In this document: piece by piece, positions 63,748 to 64,000 of the stretch
Position numbering within the stretch: position 1 is the stretch's first letter
How the letters are laid out: each line of letters opens with the position of its first letter
Assembly (NCBI RefSeq): GCF_009650095.1
Contig: NZ_CP045915.1
Span: forward strand, 3,720,001-3,784,000
Source: Gracilibacillus salitolerans
GTDB lineage: Bacteria > Bacillota > Bacilli > Bacillales > Amphibacillaceae
DNA: 64,000 nucleotides
Direction: 5' to 3'
Program-made: the position numbers and the translations under genes
The notes under the pieces: generated by a model
What the model was told of the DNA's origin: nothing
Seen by the model: the letters and a program-made list of their open reading frames with translations, nothing else
The model's database searches: none

Positions 63748-64000
63748 ATGAATAGTAAACTTTTATTTAAAGTGGCGTACTTGATATGCCGGGTTTTATT
63801 CATCCTGATCATTCCTATTGCTTTATATGGTGTTTTATATCATATTGCATACATATTTTTCCCGAATTCCAGTTTCGCAGCGTCCTTCGGCAATTTCGAA
63901 CCCATTTATAGTTATTTAACCATTGAATTTGAAAGACAGCCTGATATCTTTATGCAAGCTGACCTTAGAATATTATCTTTTATTAGCGAAGTCTCGTTGT
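63748..64000 (+). CDS. Partial membrane protein, cut by the window end
   Basis: A frame opens at ATG 63748 behind GAGGTGAG and runs to the last base. The visible 84 residues begin MNSKLLFKVAYLICRVL, with one long hydrophobic helix (about 7-36) and then a polar extracytoplasmic-looking stretch. Upstream, TTGTTT and TATAAT 18 bases apart make a plausible promoter. It could be a DUF2975-type protein, but too little is visible to say. Confidence 0.6.
   Translation, partial: MNSKLLFKVAYLICRVLFILIIPIALYGVLYHIAYIFFPNSSFAASFGNFEPIYSYLTIEFERQPDIFMQADLRILSFISEVSL

Overview
The window is AT-rich chromosomal DNA from a spore-forming Bacillaceae bacterium. The evidence is a GerA-type germinant receptor operon, paiAB, YkkCD with its guanidine riboswitch, ydbST, yhfI and yneR homologues, and consistent GGAGG ribosome binding sites with many TTG/GTG starts. 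The density of polysaccharide-degrading enzymes and the acidic secreted proteins suggest a plant-biomass-using, possibly halo- or alkali-tolerant genus of the Gracilibacillus/Amphibacillus type. That placement is inference. No IS element, prophage, CRISPR array, rRNA or tRNA was seen.

Layout. 1-400: a short transcription unit with a structured leader that also occurs as an interspersed repeat, a 26-residue membrane peptide and a terminator. 0.4-9.5 kb: a starch/cyclodextrin locus with a secreted CGTase-like GH13 enzyme, a cytoplasmic cyclomaltodextrinase, an MdxEFG-type ABC importer and a LacI regulator, with cre, operator and promoters visible in the divergent control region. 9.5-14.5 kb: YhfI-like hydrolase, a 51-bp tandem repeat, GH4 alpha-galactosidase, an AraC regulator and an orphan UreF/UreD-like pair. 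14.9-19.0 kb: a four-gene germinant receptor operon (A-C-D-B). 19.5-24.7 kb: an ECF transporter operon (S, double ATPase, T) ending in a PHP phosphoesterase, divergent from an RpiR/SIS regulator. 24.8-31 kb: chemoreceptor, marR-paiA-paiB, and a two-component system followed by a PepSY protein behind a four-copy hexamer array.

31-40 kb holds heme O synthase, a SAM hydrolase family protein, a GH43 arabinanase, an SDR, a CNNM/CorC protein coupled to a Ca-type P-ATPase, and an unusual ArsR-type regulator. 40-46 kb holds a CheY-like protein, the RIC iron-sulfur repair protein behind an Fnr box, YneR, flavin reductase, Nudix and LCP proteins. 46-60 kb carries two very large LPXTG wall-anchored enzymes: a GH26 mannanase with several binding domains, and a fused PL10 pectate lyase/CE8 pectin methylesterase with an upstream AraC regulator. 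Between them lie hemolysin III, a second Fnr-box gene (radical SAM/SPASM) and a guanidine-I riboswitch driving ykkCD. 60-64 kb: ydbT, ydbS, a DUF418 protein and a truncated membrane protein.

The genes fit a lifestyle of digesting starch, galactosides, mannan, arabinan and pectin at the cell surface. Good cre sites sit on the importer, mannanase and pectinase-regulator promoters, which implies shared CcpA repression. Two Fnr-type boxes with identical spacing to their -10 hexamers link RIC and the radical SAM enzyme to oxygen limitation.
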